Shown here: positions 26,401 to 35,256 of the stretch, one piece after another
How positions within the stretch are numbered: the first letter of the stretch is position 1
Layout: the number at the start of each line of letters is the position of its first letter
From: Limonium bicolor
Lineage: Eukaryota; Streptophyta; Magnoliopsida; Caryophyllales; Plumbaginaceae
Length of the DNA: 64,000 nt
Assembly: GCA_023374045.1 (NCBI GenBank)
Contig: CM041776.1
Location: 345,401,636 to 345,465,635 of the forward strand
Direction: 5' to 3'
Notes under the pieces: model-generated
The model's database searches: none
Told to the model about the DNA's origin: nothing
Seen by the model: the letters and a program-made list of their open reading frames with translations, nothing else
Made by a program: the position numbers and the translations under genes

Positions 26401-26671
26401 GGGCAGCAGCAGCGAGGGATCCAACAGCCATGAGAAACCAATCGAACCGATCGGCGCAGGCGAAAAGACGGGAGAATGGGACAGCGGCGGGAGGCAGCTC
26501 GACGTCGTCGACTTCCTCCATCATCTCTTCCTCCACTTCAACAGGAATGGCTTCGGGGTTGTTTTCCATGTACGGGGATGGTGACTCCGGCGGCTCGGAA
26601 ACCTCCGATACTGGCGTGAGTGGCTGTATATGGGGTGGTGACCATCCGAACAGGCCCCTGGATACCATCAT
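11475..26671 (-). CDS. ABCB20: ABCB6/ABCB20-type full-size ABC transporter, frame broken at two places
   Basis: Minus-strand exons: 26264-26671, 24155-24209, 23899-24074, 23621-23821, 16340-16599, 15912-16222, 15591-15811, 15165-15505, 14272-15061, 13914-14155, 11475-12706. They sum to 4,237 nt; two missing bases would restore about 1,412 residues, close to my recollection of ABCB20 (about 1,408). Order: N-terminal [23 protein letters not shown]1, NBD1 (Walker [11 protein letters not shown]-loop region [16 protein letters not shown]), a Ser/Pro linker, TMD2, NBD2 (Walker [40 protein letters not shown]). NBD1 has [15 protein letters not shown] where canonical ABC proteins have LSGGQ, as I recall for this clade. 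Members are plasma-membrane exporters linked to auxin transport in Arabidopsis. Frameshifts lie in the linker of exon 9 and just after Walker A of NBD2 in exon 11. It may be a recent pseudogene or carry sequence errors. ABCB6 and ABCB20 are duplicates, so the symbol means the pair. Confidence 0.93.
12095..12100 (-). other. Frameshift 2 in ABCB exon 11, right after NBD2 Walker A
   Basis: The frame reads GVSGSGKST and then a TAA stop (12097-12095). The family continues [12 protein letters not shown], which is present but one base out of phase. The pattern is a one-base loss in an ACA(A)TAATC context. Exon 11 length (1,232 nt) is one short of a multiple of three. Confidence 0.88.
13351..13831. 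repeat. Diverged tandem duplication in ABCB intron 10
   Basis: Two copies of about 215-240 bp (roughly 13,351-13,563 and 13,595-13,831) share strings such as GGTCAATTTATAAT, GCAATAGA, GATGGTAAATGA and TATCAATTAC in the same order. Divergence is substantial, so the duplication is not recent. Confidence 0.75.
14585..14640 (-). other. Frameshift 1 in ABCB exon 9
   Basis: Upstream frame reads [20 protein letters not shown] and then runs out of register to a TGA at 14515-14517. The family sequence resumes in another frame at [18 protein letters not shown]. The shift equals one missing base (or two extra). Exon 9 is 790 nt where the phases of introns 8 and 9 demand a length of 1 mod 3 after the first base, which is one base short. 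A 26-bp GT...AG stretch across the site would restore frame but is far too short for a plant intron. Confidence 0.85.
16917..20290 (-). mobile_element. Degenerate Ty3-gypsy pol remnant in ABCB intron 4
   Basis: Reading on the minus strand: a gag/protease-like part (about 19,970-19,330), reverse transcriptase (about 19,320-18,560) with an FDDILVYS active-site string encoded at about 18,971-18,993, RNase H (18,521-18,315, [20 protein letters not shown]), an integrase portion (18,233-17,430, [10 protein letters not shown]) and a chromoviral-type tail ([28 protein letters not shown]) ending at 16,917. It is interrupted by many stops and frameshifts. The protease core reads [12 protein letters not shown], having lost the catalytic DSGA-type motif. 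No LTR pair was found. It has the same orientation as the host gene. Confidence 0.88.
20295..22224 (-). mobile_element. Degenerate Ty1-copia pol remnant in ABCB intron 4
   Basis: On the minus strand, from 22,224 downward: a likely tRNA-Met primer site (TGGTATGAAGAGC, 22,223-22,211), a Gly/Ser region, a GAG-pre-integrase stretch (LYYFN near 21,545, [16 protein letters not shown] at about 21,450), a decayed integrase, and the post-integrase linker ([19 protein letters not shown] at about 20,750). Reverse transcriptase is missing; the element abuts the gypsy remnant near 20,290. Stops and shifts are frequent. Confidence 0.8.
20331..20741. repeat. Near-identical tandem duplication, period 209 bp
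   Basis: Copies at 20,331-20,539 and 20,540-about 20,741 are almost identical over 200 bp (both start TAGGTGAGAGAGGTTGATC). The unit is part of the copia remnant. High identity implies the duplication is much younger than the element decay. Confidence 0.92.
22225..22430 (-). mobile_element. Probable 5' LTR of the copia remnant
   Basis: The DNA next to the primer site, read on the minus strand, ends in CTAACTACA just before the primer-binding match, and has the AT-rich look of a copia LTR. Only the end beside the primer site is defined; the outer end is a guess and no partner LTR was found. Confidence 0.45.
22562..22811. repeat. Tandem duplication, period 126 bp, ABCB intron 4
   Basis: Two adjacent copies begin AGTGAGTGGCTTAG at 22,562 and 22,688 and run through GATTCGCACCTATGA and ATTATGCAATAAAGTT with only a few differences. 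Confidence 0.9.
22812..23620. other. Rest of ABCB intron 4
   Basis: Unique-looking intronic DNA between the duplicated block and exon 4. Small frames on both strands around 22,845-23,150 have no recognisable domain. Nothing else could be supported. Confidence 0.4.
24520..25421 (+). mobile_element. 5'-truncated LINE in ABCB intron 1, with 16-bp target duplication
   Basis: The insert is flanked by a perfect 16-bp direct repeat, ATCAGATACGGGCAGA, at 24,504-24,519 and 25,422-25,437. It contains the end of a non-LTR ORF2: a zf-RVT zinc motif ([19 protein letters not shown]) followed by W-rich sequence ([29 protein letters not shown]) at 24,602-25,060. The 3' end is AT/A-rich (TTTGGCCAATACTTATCAAAAG). 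It lies antisense to the host gene. Reverse transcriptase and endonuclease domains are absent, as expected after truncated target-primed insertion. Confidence 0.93.
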
Positions 26672-29600
26672 GTTGGAGGGTTGAGAGCCCTAGATGAGTG
26701 GTGTGTTGGTGTCCCGGTGAGTTCACTCCCGGAGACGGGAGATGGGGGTGAGGAAGAGGAATTGTGGGTCGGGGTTTTGGTAGGGAAAGAGTAGTACAGG
26801 GATGGGTGGTTCTAAGCTGGAAGAAATTAAGCACGGGTGCACACCAATCCAACCGCCACCAATCCTCTACTGCTCCGCAATTCTGTGGGTGTGGTGGGTT
26901 CTTCTGGATGGGGTGAAATTGAGGAAAGCGAGCGGGGGATCTAGCAAATTTGAATGTTTTAGGTGAGGAGTTGAACAGATCTTACACTTGTTTAGGGAAA
27001 CGGGGGAGGAGGGGCTGGATATGGGTATTTTACCTTTTTTTTCTTCTGTTTGGGCGATTTTGTCGCTGTGATAGGTGACGGGAGAGAAGAAGATGGTTGG
27101 GGAATGGCGGGCGGAGGAGGCGCGTGGGTTGAGCTGAGTTGGGATGAGGACTCAGTCAAAGAAGGCGGAGAGAGAGAGTGAGGAAGGAAGACTATTTGAC
27201 TCGTTGGGTTTACCCTCTATTAGCACTCCGACTCCGATAACTTTAGCTTTTTCGGGGGTTCGGTTGATGGCTCGGCAGTGGTGGTGGAGATGGCGATGGT
27301 GAGATGAATACTGGAACTGGATCCTGGTAAACGACGACGTCTAAACTGACGAGTGACAGAGCATAGGATATGGAAAAAAGAAGGCAGTAAATCAAGAACA
27401 ATTATATTCAGACTTCATTTATTTATCTAAAAATACCACTTCTCATTTTATTGCTTGTTGAATCTTTTTATGTATCTACTAGTATCTGGTAAACGTCTCC
27501 GAACCTGGAGAAGGAAAGAGTAGAGAGGGAACTCAGAGTTCCTTTCCAACGGCTCGAACGCAGGGTAAGAGCGTAACTTCGTCAATGGTCCGTGGTCTTA
27601 ACACGTGGCATGAACTAGGGCGATTTTTAGTCGAATTCAGTAAACCACGCGCGAAACTGGGGATTGTCAACCACTCGCCACTCATACTGATTTTGAGCAT
27701 CGTGATTATAATTTTCCCTCACAGAAATTGTCTCGTAAAATTATCATGATTTGATGATTAAATAAGGAGGATTAGCCTGCCGGATGGCATGTGGGAGGAT
27801 TTGTTATAATGACTTGTTTATGTTTGTATACTTCTAGTATATCTAGAACATATTTTAAATTGTTTTATTGAATATTGTAGAAGTTTTTGTAGTTTATTTT
27901 TTCTATCATCAAAAAATATGTAAAATAATAACCTGAGTATGAAGAAAATGCGAAACCTTAAAATTTGCTCTTATAATAATCGAATGTTTTACCTTTTATA
28001 AGTTAATTCTAAGCTTAGCTCTTAGTTTTATTGCTTCCGTTATTCATGACATATGGAGTAAGTGAAAGTATGTATTCACCGGAGTCTGGCAAGTAGGTAT
28101 AAAACTGTAAAGATAAGGGAGTGGCAGAATTGCCAGTGCAATTCAGCTGTTTGCCATGGCTGGTTGGTCGACCCACCACACCACACCACAATTCATGACC
28201 CATTTCTCTCTTTTTTAAATATGGTTTGTCTATTCATCCATCTTATGCTTTTGAGCTGTAAAATGTGGGGATAAGAGAAGGAGCATGTGCGTGCGTACCT
28301 TGGTTTTATGTTATTATTGTTCCGTCATTTATGTATTTGGAGATTTTTTTTGTACCCCTCCTCGTTCTTCACTTTAGTCAAAGTAAGATTCATATTGGTC
28401 AACGCTGCCTTTATTTATTTTCCTTATTGCCAACTTAATTTGTATTTACCATATACATACAAAACGTTAATCGAGCGGTAACCACTATATTTCATCTTGC
28501 GGAAACGAATAAAAAATTAAGCAAATAATATATTCAAATACAGGTTGAAAGATGGTGCTTCCCCATTTGCGGTAACATGTGAATTTCTAAGTTTGATTTT
28601 AGCGTCAGAGGGTGAGGGTGATTGCGCATCATCTGAAATTCTGAAGTAGTTATATATACATGATGTTGCAATGTTAGCTAGGAACTTTGATAAGGTTTTG
28701 TATCAGTTTTTGGGGGAGAGCGTAATGTAAGTGCTCACACTTCAGCAAATCTAGGACTAGGAAGAAGAAGGGATGAAGTTATGTGGGGGAATATATGCAT
28801 GGTAATGATGTGGTCAATATATGTTGCAGCCAATCAAATCTATAGCCTTTTATATATTGTCAATATAGGTCCAATTATTTTACAAGCTGATTTCAGCTGA
28901 AATTAGAAAAATATGAGTAAAAAATATATAAATTAAAAGGTAAAAATTATTGTAACAACTAATATATATAACATATAGAGAACGGACAAATTAATCAAAT
29001 AAACTCATTTCTATAATAAAAAAGGATACGTGCAACATCAATTGATAAGATATAAGAGGCCAATGAGGGCATGGTTGATTCAGTTACATAGATGGTCTTT
29101 TATTCTTTTGAATAAATAAAAACAAATTAATGGCGTTTTTTATTGAAGATTAGCAAATAATGTTGTCCATCATGTACCTCATCTGTGTCATATTTTATTC
29201 GCTAATCGTTGTTATCAGGAATCGAGTTAGAAATTATACATTAGGGGTCGAGATATATTTTGAAAAATATTTCGGGATAAACAATGTGTGTAACTAGCTA
29301 ATAATTGACTAAATGGCTATTGAAGAATTAGCTATCACCAGATAAATTACACACTCAATCTAAACAACTTAACTCAAGATTGAACAATTATCACATTAAT
29401 TAGAACACTTTTATATTATTATTGAACGATTATACAATACTCAAATATACCACCAAATGTTCAATATAGTATCTACCAATGAACGAAGTCAAATATGTTC
29501 ATAATAACATTTTAAATGATAAGCTCAAAATACAAGTTACGTAACAACCTAAATTGCATTTTTCATGTTCGACATGTTATCCATAATTTTCAATAGACTC

Positions 29601-29822
29601 GTACGTGTCACACTTTAATAGTATCGCATAATCAAATATGTAAACTAATGAGACAAGGATAAACTTTTAATTGCCTAACTTATATCATTCGCAAACAAGT
29701 AAACTTGCATTTTTGATTAGTACATATTCTACGATTAGATAAACAATCCCATTACACATTTCTATTTAAAAAGCAATACAATATTTTAAATCTTTTTTCC
29801 CACTCATTTTTTCTCACTCGTC

Positions 29823-29860
<38 letters not shown>

Positions 29861-30200
29861 ATTATAAGTTGTAAACAAAGTTGTTAAGTTTTAAAGTGTG
29901 CATAGCTCCCCCAATCCCCAATTCTCCAATTAACTTTTATAAATAATTAGCACTCAATGTTAAATAAAATATAAATTATCTTAAATGACCTAATTTTAAC
30001 TCTGAATGGCTTGAAAACTAGATTGTTGGGCAGTTATACATAAAAAAATTCCCAAATTCTTGGCTAAAGGTGGATGTAGTCAGTTTTAGTTACATCCCCT
30101 GCATGGAATGTGCAGACTTTCTTTTTTTTTTTGTGTAAAGGCGGATGGGCGTTTTGTTTTTCATTTCTTTTCTTTTTTTCTTTTTTTAAATTCTTATTTT
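26672..30200. other. ABCB upstream region and AT-rich intergenic DNA
   Basis: The first several hundred bases should hold the ABCB promoter and 5' UTR (minus strand); they are purine-rich and less AT-rich than the rest, with a GAGAGAGAGAGTGAGG string near 27,165. From about 27,700 onward the DNA is AT-rich with no gene recognised. A (TA)n microsatellite of about 30 bp lies at 29,827-29,858. Confidence 0.5.
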
Positions 30201-30454
30201 TTTCTTTTTTATCATAAAATCTTTAAATTGTTATAACTTTTAATATATAAATCCAAAATGAAAAACAATTATATCATTGTTCATCTAAATTCGAGCTCTT
30301 CAAAACAAGACTAGTCATGGATATATTTTGACAACTTTTTTAAAAAAATTATTTTTACATATACATACACTAAAATAATAATATGATTTATTAATTTTAT
30401 ATTATGATTCATTAAAATTGATATTATGATTCATTAAGTAATAAGTGGTGAATT

Positions 30455-31190
30455 CGACGTTTTTAGCTTTCCAGCGGGTTTTATGGGGGTTTGGGGTAGG
30501 GTAATCTATTTGGAATTTGTTTCATACTTTATATTGTAGCAACTAACTCGACAGGTTTTTAGGATTTGTGGTAGCGGGTTTATCCTAAACCCGCCACTAA
30601 CCCTAAAAATGTCTTTGACATTTTTTAGCTATCCTAGGGTGGGTTTTGGGGGGTAGTGTAATCTATTTGGAATTTGTTTCGTACTTTACATTGTAACAAC
30701 TAACTCGACAGGTTTTTAGGGTTTGTGGTAGTGGGTTTAGGGTCGTTAGACCCTAAACTCGCTACCACAAACCCTAAAAATGCCTTCAACGTTTTTAGCT
30801 ATCCTAGGGTGGTTTTAGGGTGTTTTGGGGGGTAGGGTAATCTATTTGGAAACTTTCTATACTTTACATTGTAGCAACTAACTCGACAGGTTTTTAGGGT
30901 TTGTGGTCGCGGGTTTAGGGTCATAGACCCTAACCCGCCACTGCAAACCCTAAAAATATCTTCGACGTTTTTAGCTATCCTAGGGTGGTTTTGGGGGGTA
31001 GGGTAATCTATTTGGAAACTGTTCTATACTTTACATTGTAGCAACTAACTCGACAGGTTTTTAGGGTTTGTGGTCGCGGGTTTAGGGTCTAACGACCTAA
31101 ACCCGCCACTACATACCCTAAAAATGCCTTCGACGTTTTTTAGCTTTCCTAGGGTGGGTTTTAGGGTGTGTGGGGTTAGGGTAATCTATT
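30455..31190. repeat. Tandem repeat of 157-179 bp with hairpin-forming telomere-like motifs
   Basis: The marker AATCTATTTGGA (last copy AATCTATTTGAA) recurs at 30,503, 30,660, 30,839, 31,005 and 31,183. Each unit contains AGGGTTTGTGGT...GGGTTTAGGGT followed by its inverse ACCCTAAACCCGCC...AACCCT, so each can fold into a long hairpin. The motifs TTTAGGG and CCCTAAA match the plant telomere heptamer but occur singly, not as a perfect array. Confidence 0.85.
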
Positions 31191-31194
31191 TGAA

Positions 31195-31530
31195 AGTCGA
31201 TATATACTTTAATGTGAGAATGTACATATTTTAATGTGAGAATGTACATGTTTCAATGTGATGATGTACATGTTCAAATGTGAGAATGTACATGTTCAAT
31301 TATGAGAATGTATATGTTTTAATGTACATGTTTGTATGACCGTCTGTACAAGTGTTCTTACTTATACGTACAAGTTTTAATTTAAGGATGTACATATTTA
31401 ATTATTCGTACATGTGTAGGTGACTATCTATATGTTTTTAATGCGAGGATGTACATGTTTTTACGTGAGGATGTACATGTTTTGGTGAACATTTGTACAA
31501 GTTTGTATGACAATCTGTACAAGTTTTCTT
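31195..31530. repeat. Degenerate short tandem repeat, AATGTGAGAATGTACATG type
   Basis: Units of roughly 20-30 bp built around GTACATGTTT and GTGAGAATGTACAT recur many times with drift. They lie between the hairpin repeat and the right arm of the element. Confidence 0.75.
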
Positions 31531-31711
31531 TTACGTTCTATGCTCCATACATGTAAAAATAATTTTTTTAAAAGTTGTCAAAATATATCCATGACTGGTC
31601 TTGTTTTGAAGAGCTTGAATTTAGATAAACAATAATATAATTTTTTTCATTTTGAACTTATATATTAAAAGTTACAACAATTTAAAAAATTTATGATAAA
31701 AAAGAAAAAAA

Positions 31712-33270
31712 ACACACACACGGGCGCCGGGTGTTAAAAAAAACATTTTCACTCCGTATGTAGCCAAATTGGCTACCGTCAGTGGTAGCCAAGACAAGCT
31801 CTAAAAAAATATACTAAATTGTTGTAGAGTGACTGGAATATGTTCAATAAAATGAATTCATATGGTAGTAAACGCTTGCTTTACTTCGATATAAAATTAT
31901 TGCATTTTACTCCTTTTTTTAGTCGAGTTGTGTGCAGATTATATGAGTTGAACTTTACCCCACCTCACCCCAAAATGGTGAAAACAAAATTTATATTATT
32001 CAAATCAAGTTTAGGTCGTCATTCAAATTCAAGTTTGAAATATGGGTCAAGACTAGAAAGTAATACAAAAACAAACATTTCGATGCCCAAGTGTAAGGAG
32101 GCTAATGATAATTTTATAAATGAGCATGTATTAGAGGTTTATTTTATGTGCATTGTCAATGTTTATCATGATCATGTATCTACTATGGCTAGTTTTTCTT
32201 TAGTTTTGGGTTTTATTGGTGTTATTATACATTTGTTGTTTAAACATGAGGATAACTTAGATAGGAGCAAAGTAGACAACAAGATGAGCGTGTGGGAACA
32301 AGTGGAACTTAAATCGAAGCTAAAATGAAGAAGATAGCACCTGTGTGGGTATGTGTACGGGTAAACAAAACCTCAACCCACCATTGGAGGAAGCTTTTGT
32401 CGACTTTTGACATTGGTCCGAGTATGTGTCCGGATAAACAGACCCGGACCAACTCTGGATGAAGTTTCGGCCTATTTCGTGATATGGTCTAAGTACAAAT
32501 ACCCTAACCGCTCTAACCCACGTGAGGGGAAGCATGTTCGGACATGGACCTAGATGTAAAGAATAAAATGCTAGGGACACGCCACAACAGCCTGGTTCGG
32601 GTATGCAGAGACGGACCAAATCCTAGAATCACATTACAGACAGATTAAAACACAAAAATAAGGGAAATAAGAGGGTAAGATAGAGCCGGCCGAGAACCAC
32701 CATGGAAGCTCTTCTTCAACTTTGCGTGACTATTTTTTCTTCTCTTCTGTTTATGCTCTAACGGAGGAATAGCCTCCTTGTACCTAGGGATGAGGATTTC
32801 ACCCTAAAAATCCCCAAAACCTCATCTTGAACTCTTTCATAACTTTATTTTAGTTCTTAGTTGTTAATGAATGATGATATTGAGCATTTATAGCTTTTAA
32901 GCTTGTCAACATGTGATTTTGAGATTAGTTTAGGGTTTTGCTCAATTTCTCATTTATGTGTGCAGATTTGGTTGGTTTCGCTCTGAATATGTCAATATGA
33001 GACCTTGAGATACATTTTAGGGTGTCAATTAGTCTAACATTAGTGTGAGTATCTATCAACAAGATTATGAGATGGAAACCTAGACCAAGGGAATTAATTC
33101 CCTTAGTGGATCTTGAGCTTATTACTGTCAGTTGACCAGATAATAATTTGGCTATTAATTAGTTAAATAATCCCGTTGTTTAGCTCCGAGTTCATAAATC
33201 AGCATTTAGTGGTTAAGAGTAAAGGGTTAGAGATCCATTCGGGGTACACTTATCTTAACTAATTATCATT
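31712..33270. other. Intergenic; one unassigned ORF and degenerate repeats
   Basis: A plus-strand open frame at 31,840-32,328 (162 residues, with a hydrophobic stretch near the end, SLVLGFIGVIIHLLF) has no family I recognise and may be chance or a decayed element. Between 32,330 and 32,620 phrases such as GAGTATGTGTCCGG and GGTATGTGTACGGG recur at about 80-bp spacing, suggesting an old tandem repeat. Confidence 0.35.
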
Positions 33271-33275
33271 GTTTA

Positions 33276-34600
33276 AAAGAAATTTCACAATATACCCCTA
33301 ATATTTTTTGTAATTCACAACATATCCCTTTTTCAAAACATGGTCACAAGATACCCTCAAAAATTTTCAAAATTTACAAAAACCCATAATCTGTGGAATG
33401 ATCTTAAATAATGACTATTTTACCACTGACATTGCAGATCATATTTCTAGTTCACAGTATGCCCCTTTTTTAGTCAGGAAGATTTATAAAATTTTACAAA
33501 TGAAATGGTACTATATTTTTGGCTAATTCACGAAATGCCACTAAAAAATTAATTCAAAAAAATATATAAAATTAAATGTTTTTGAAAAATTTAAAGTTTT
33601 TAAAAACAAAAAAAAAATGTTATATAAATTTAAAAAATTAGAAACAATTGAAAATTTTGAAAAAAATCGAAAAAATACAAAATTACTAAAAAGTTTTAAA
33701 CTTTTTTAATAAAATTTGAAATATTTACATATCATTAACATATTAAAAAAATTAAATATTTCTTATAATAATTTTTAATAGTAAGTACCATAAAATAGAA
33801 TGTAGAGTTGAAAGAGTAATTTATATTCTACAAGTTAAATTATTTTTTCAAAGTAAGTTATTTTTAAATGCTCTAAGTATTAATATATCTTTAAAAAATT
33901 ATTCTATTTTGAATATAACTTTATTACATAATATTTTTTTTGCATATTTATCATATCTACAATTAGTAATTGTCATTTATGAAAGGCAAAATTCACAATT
34001 ACTAACATTTTAGTAACTTTATATACTATTAGATAATATTTTCCGCTTTTAGTGTCATTTTATAAATGAAAATTACTAATTTAAGATATAACAAGGATGT
34101 AAAAAATCAAAATATTACGTAATAAAGTATTCTGGAAAATAGAATGATTTTTTAAAAGACATAATAATACTAAGAACATTTATAAATGATTTATTTTGAA
34201 GAAATAATTTAACTTGGTAGAATATAAATTATGTCTTTCAACTCTACATTCTATTTTATGGAACTTAATAATTTAAATAGTATTCTAAGTAAAATTTTAT
34301 TTCTTTTAATAAAATTTCATGCTATTTAATTATTTAAATTATTTTTTAAAATTAAGACTTTTTTATAATTGTTGTATTCCTTCGATTTTTTCTAATTTTT
34401 AAATTTATATAATCTTTTGTTTTTATTTTATATTATTTTATCAAAACTCTCAATTTTCAAAAAAAATCAAAAATTATTTTTAAAAAAGTAGAATTTTTAT
34501 TTAATTTATATATTTTTAGAATTTCGTAACCTCTTTTTAATGGCGTTTCATAAATTTGACATGAATATAGTGGCATTTGATTTGTAAAATTTCATAATAA
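33276..34600. mobile_element. Foldback element A with modular inverted ends
   Basis: The segment about 33,495-34,592 begins with TTTTACAAATGAAATGG, GGCTAATTCACGAAATGCCA and ends with the inverse theme (TTAATGGCGTTTCAT, ATAGTGGCATTTGATTTG). The AT-rich interior is itself partly self-complementary. Before it, 33,276-33,480 carries related phrases (TTCACAATATACCCCTAA, GTCACAAGATACCCTC) that resemble element C below. Boundaries are approximate and no target duplication was identified. Confidence 0.65.
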
Positions 34601-35251
34601 CTCATTCAATTTTTATATCAATATAAACAATCAATATTTAACTCAAACAATGTTTGAACTTAAATAAACGCTTGTACAACCGGCTGTATAGTATTTTCCC
34701 CACAGTGCCCATTTGTATTTCAAATTCCATCTATTTGTTTTTTTCTTTTTCTAATCATATTTTTTATTCTAATGGTCTGCCAATGTCTTTTGATTTTTTG
34801 CAACAACCCAATTTCAATCCATAGAAATCTAGCTTCCTGAAGTCCTTCTCATTGTCCAATCCCCCCCCCCAAGAGGTTTACTCTTCGCTTGACGGTTATG
34901 ACATGGTTGGCTCCCTTCTGGTTTAGCCTTGGCCAGACGGGGATTACGTTCCCCTTCCTATCCCCTTTATGTGATATTGAAGATCTAGCTCACGCATTAG
35001 TTCTTCGTCCTCTGGGTGGGGGTAAATTTTGGCATGACAAAGACTCTTCTCACCATCTCTTGTGGTTTTTGCACAACCTGAATGCTTGGTTGGTTGGAGT
35101 GGATGGCCTCGAACAAAACCAGTCTTCATTTTATGAAGATATTCAAAGAATGGTCTATCTAGTGGGCGAAGAACAGTTTTGTCCGTGGTGTCTGCTCTTC
35201 CTTCAATGTTGGGATGGATCGCACAACTATTCTTTTGAACCAGTTCTTTAT
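34601..35251. other. Flank of copia element, possible decayed LINE-like sequence
   Basis: A plus-strand frame from 34,889 (123 residues) runs to the copia insertion. A cysteine/histidine-like pattern (LCDIEDLAHALVLRP) and Trp-rich sequence hint at a decayed zf-RVT/RNase H region of a non-LTR element, continued by AKGGLGLIDL-like sequence on the other side of the copia insert. This is a weak call. A ten-base C run lies at 34,861-34,870. Confidence 0.3.
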
Positions 35252-35256
35252 GGCTA

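Larger units (their letters stand above)
30201..31711. mobile_element. Inverted-arm element with telomere-motif tandem repeats inside
   Basis: Left arm about 30,201-30,360 and right arm about 31,552-31,711 are inverted repeats of about 160 bp (shared strings ATCATAAA, TTTTAATATATAA, CTCTTCAAAACAAGA, CATGGATATATTTTGACAAC). A second copy of the family lies at 61.4-62.6 kb. The interior carries five copies of a 157-179 bp repeat and then a short-period GTACATGTTT-type repeat. No transposase frame is present, so it would be non-autonomous. The outermost tips and target duplication were not fixed. Confidence 0.75.

Noticed and set aside
26246..26684. Plus-strand ORFs over ABCB exon 1
   Set aside because: They are antisense to the conserved N-terminus of the transporter.
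30455..31190. Interstitial telomere array
   Set aside because: TTTAGGG motifs occur once or twice per 170-bp unit inside hairpins, not as consecutive heptamers.
31840..32328. 162-residue plus-strand ORF
   Set aside because: No domain, biased composition and no splice context; length alone is not enough in AT-rich intergenic DNA.
34889..35250. A real gene interrupted by the copia element
   Set aside because: Similarity to LINE RNase H/zf-RVT sequence is weak and no intact exon structure could be built on either side.
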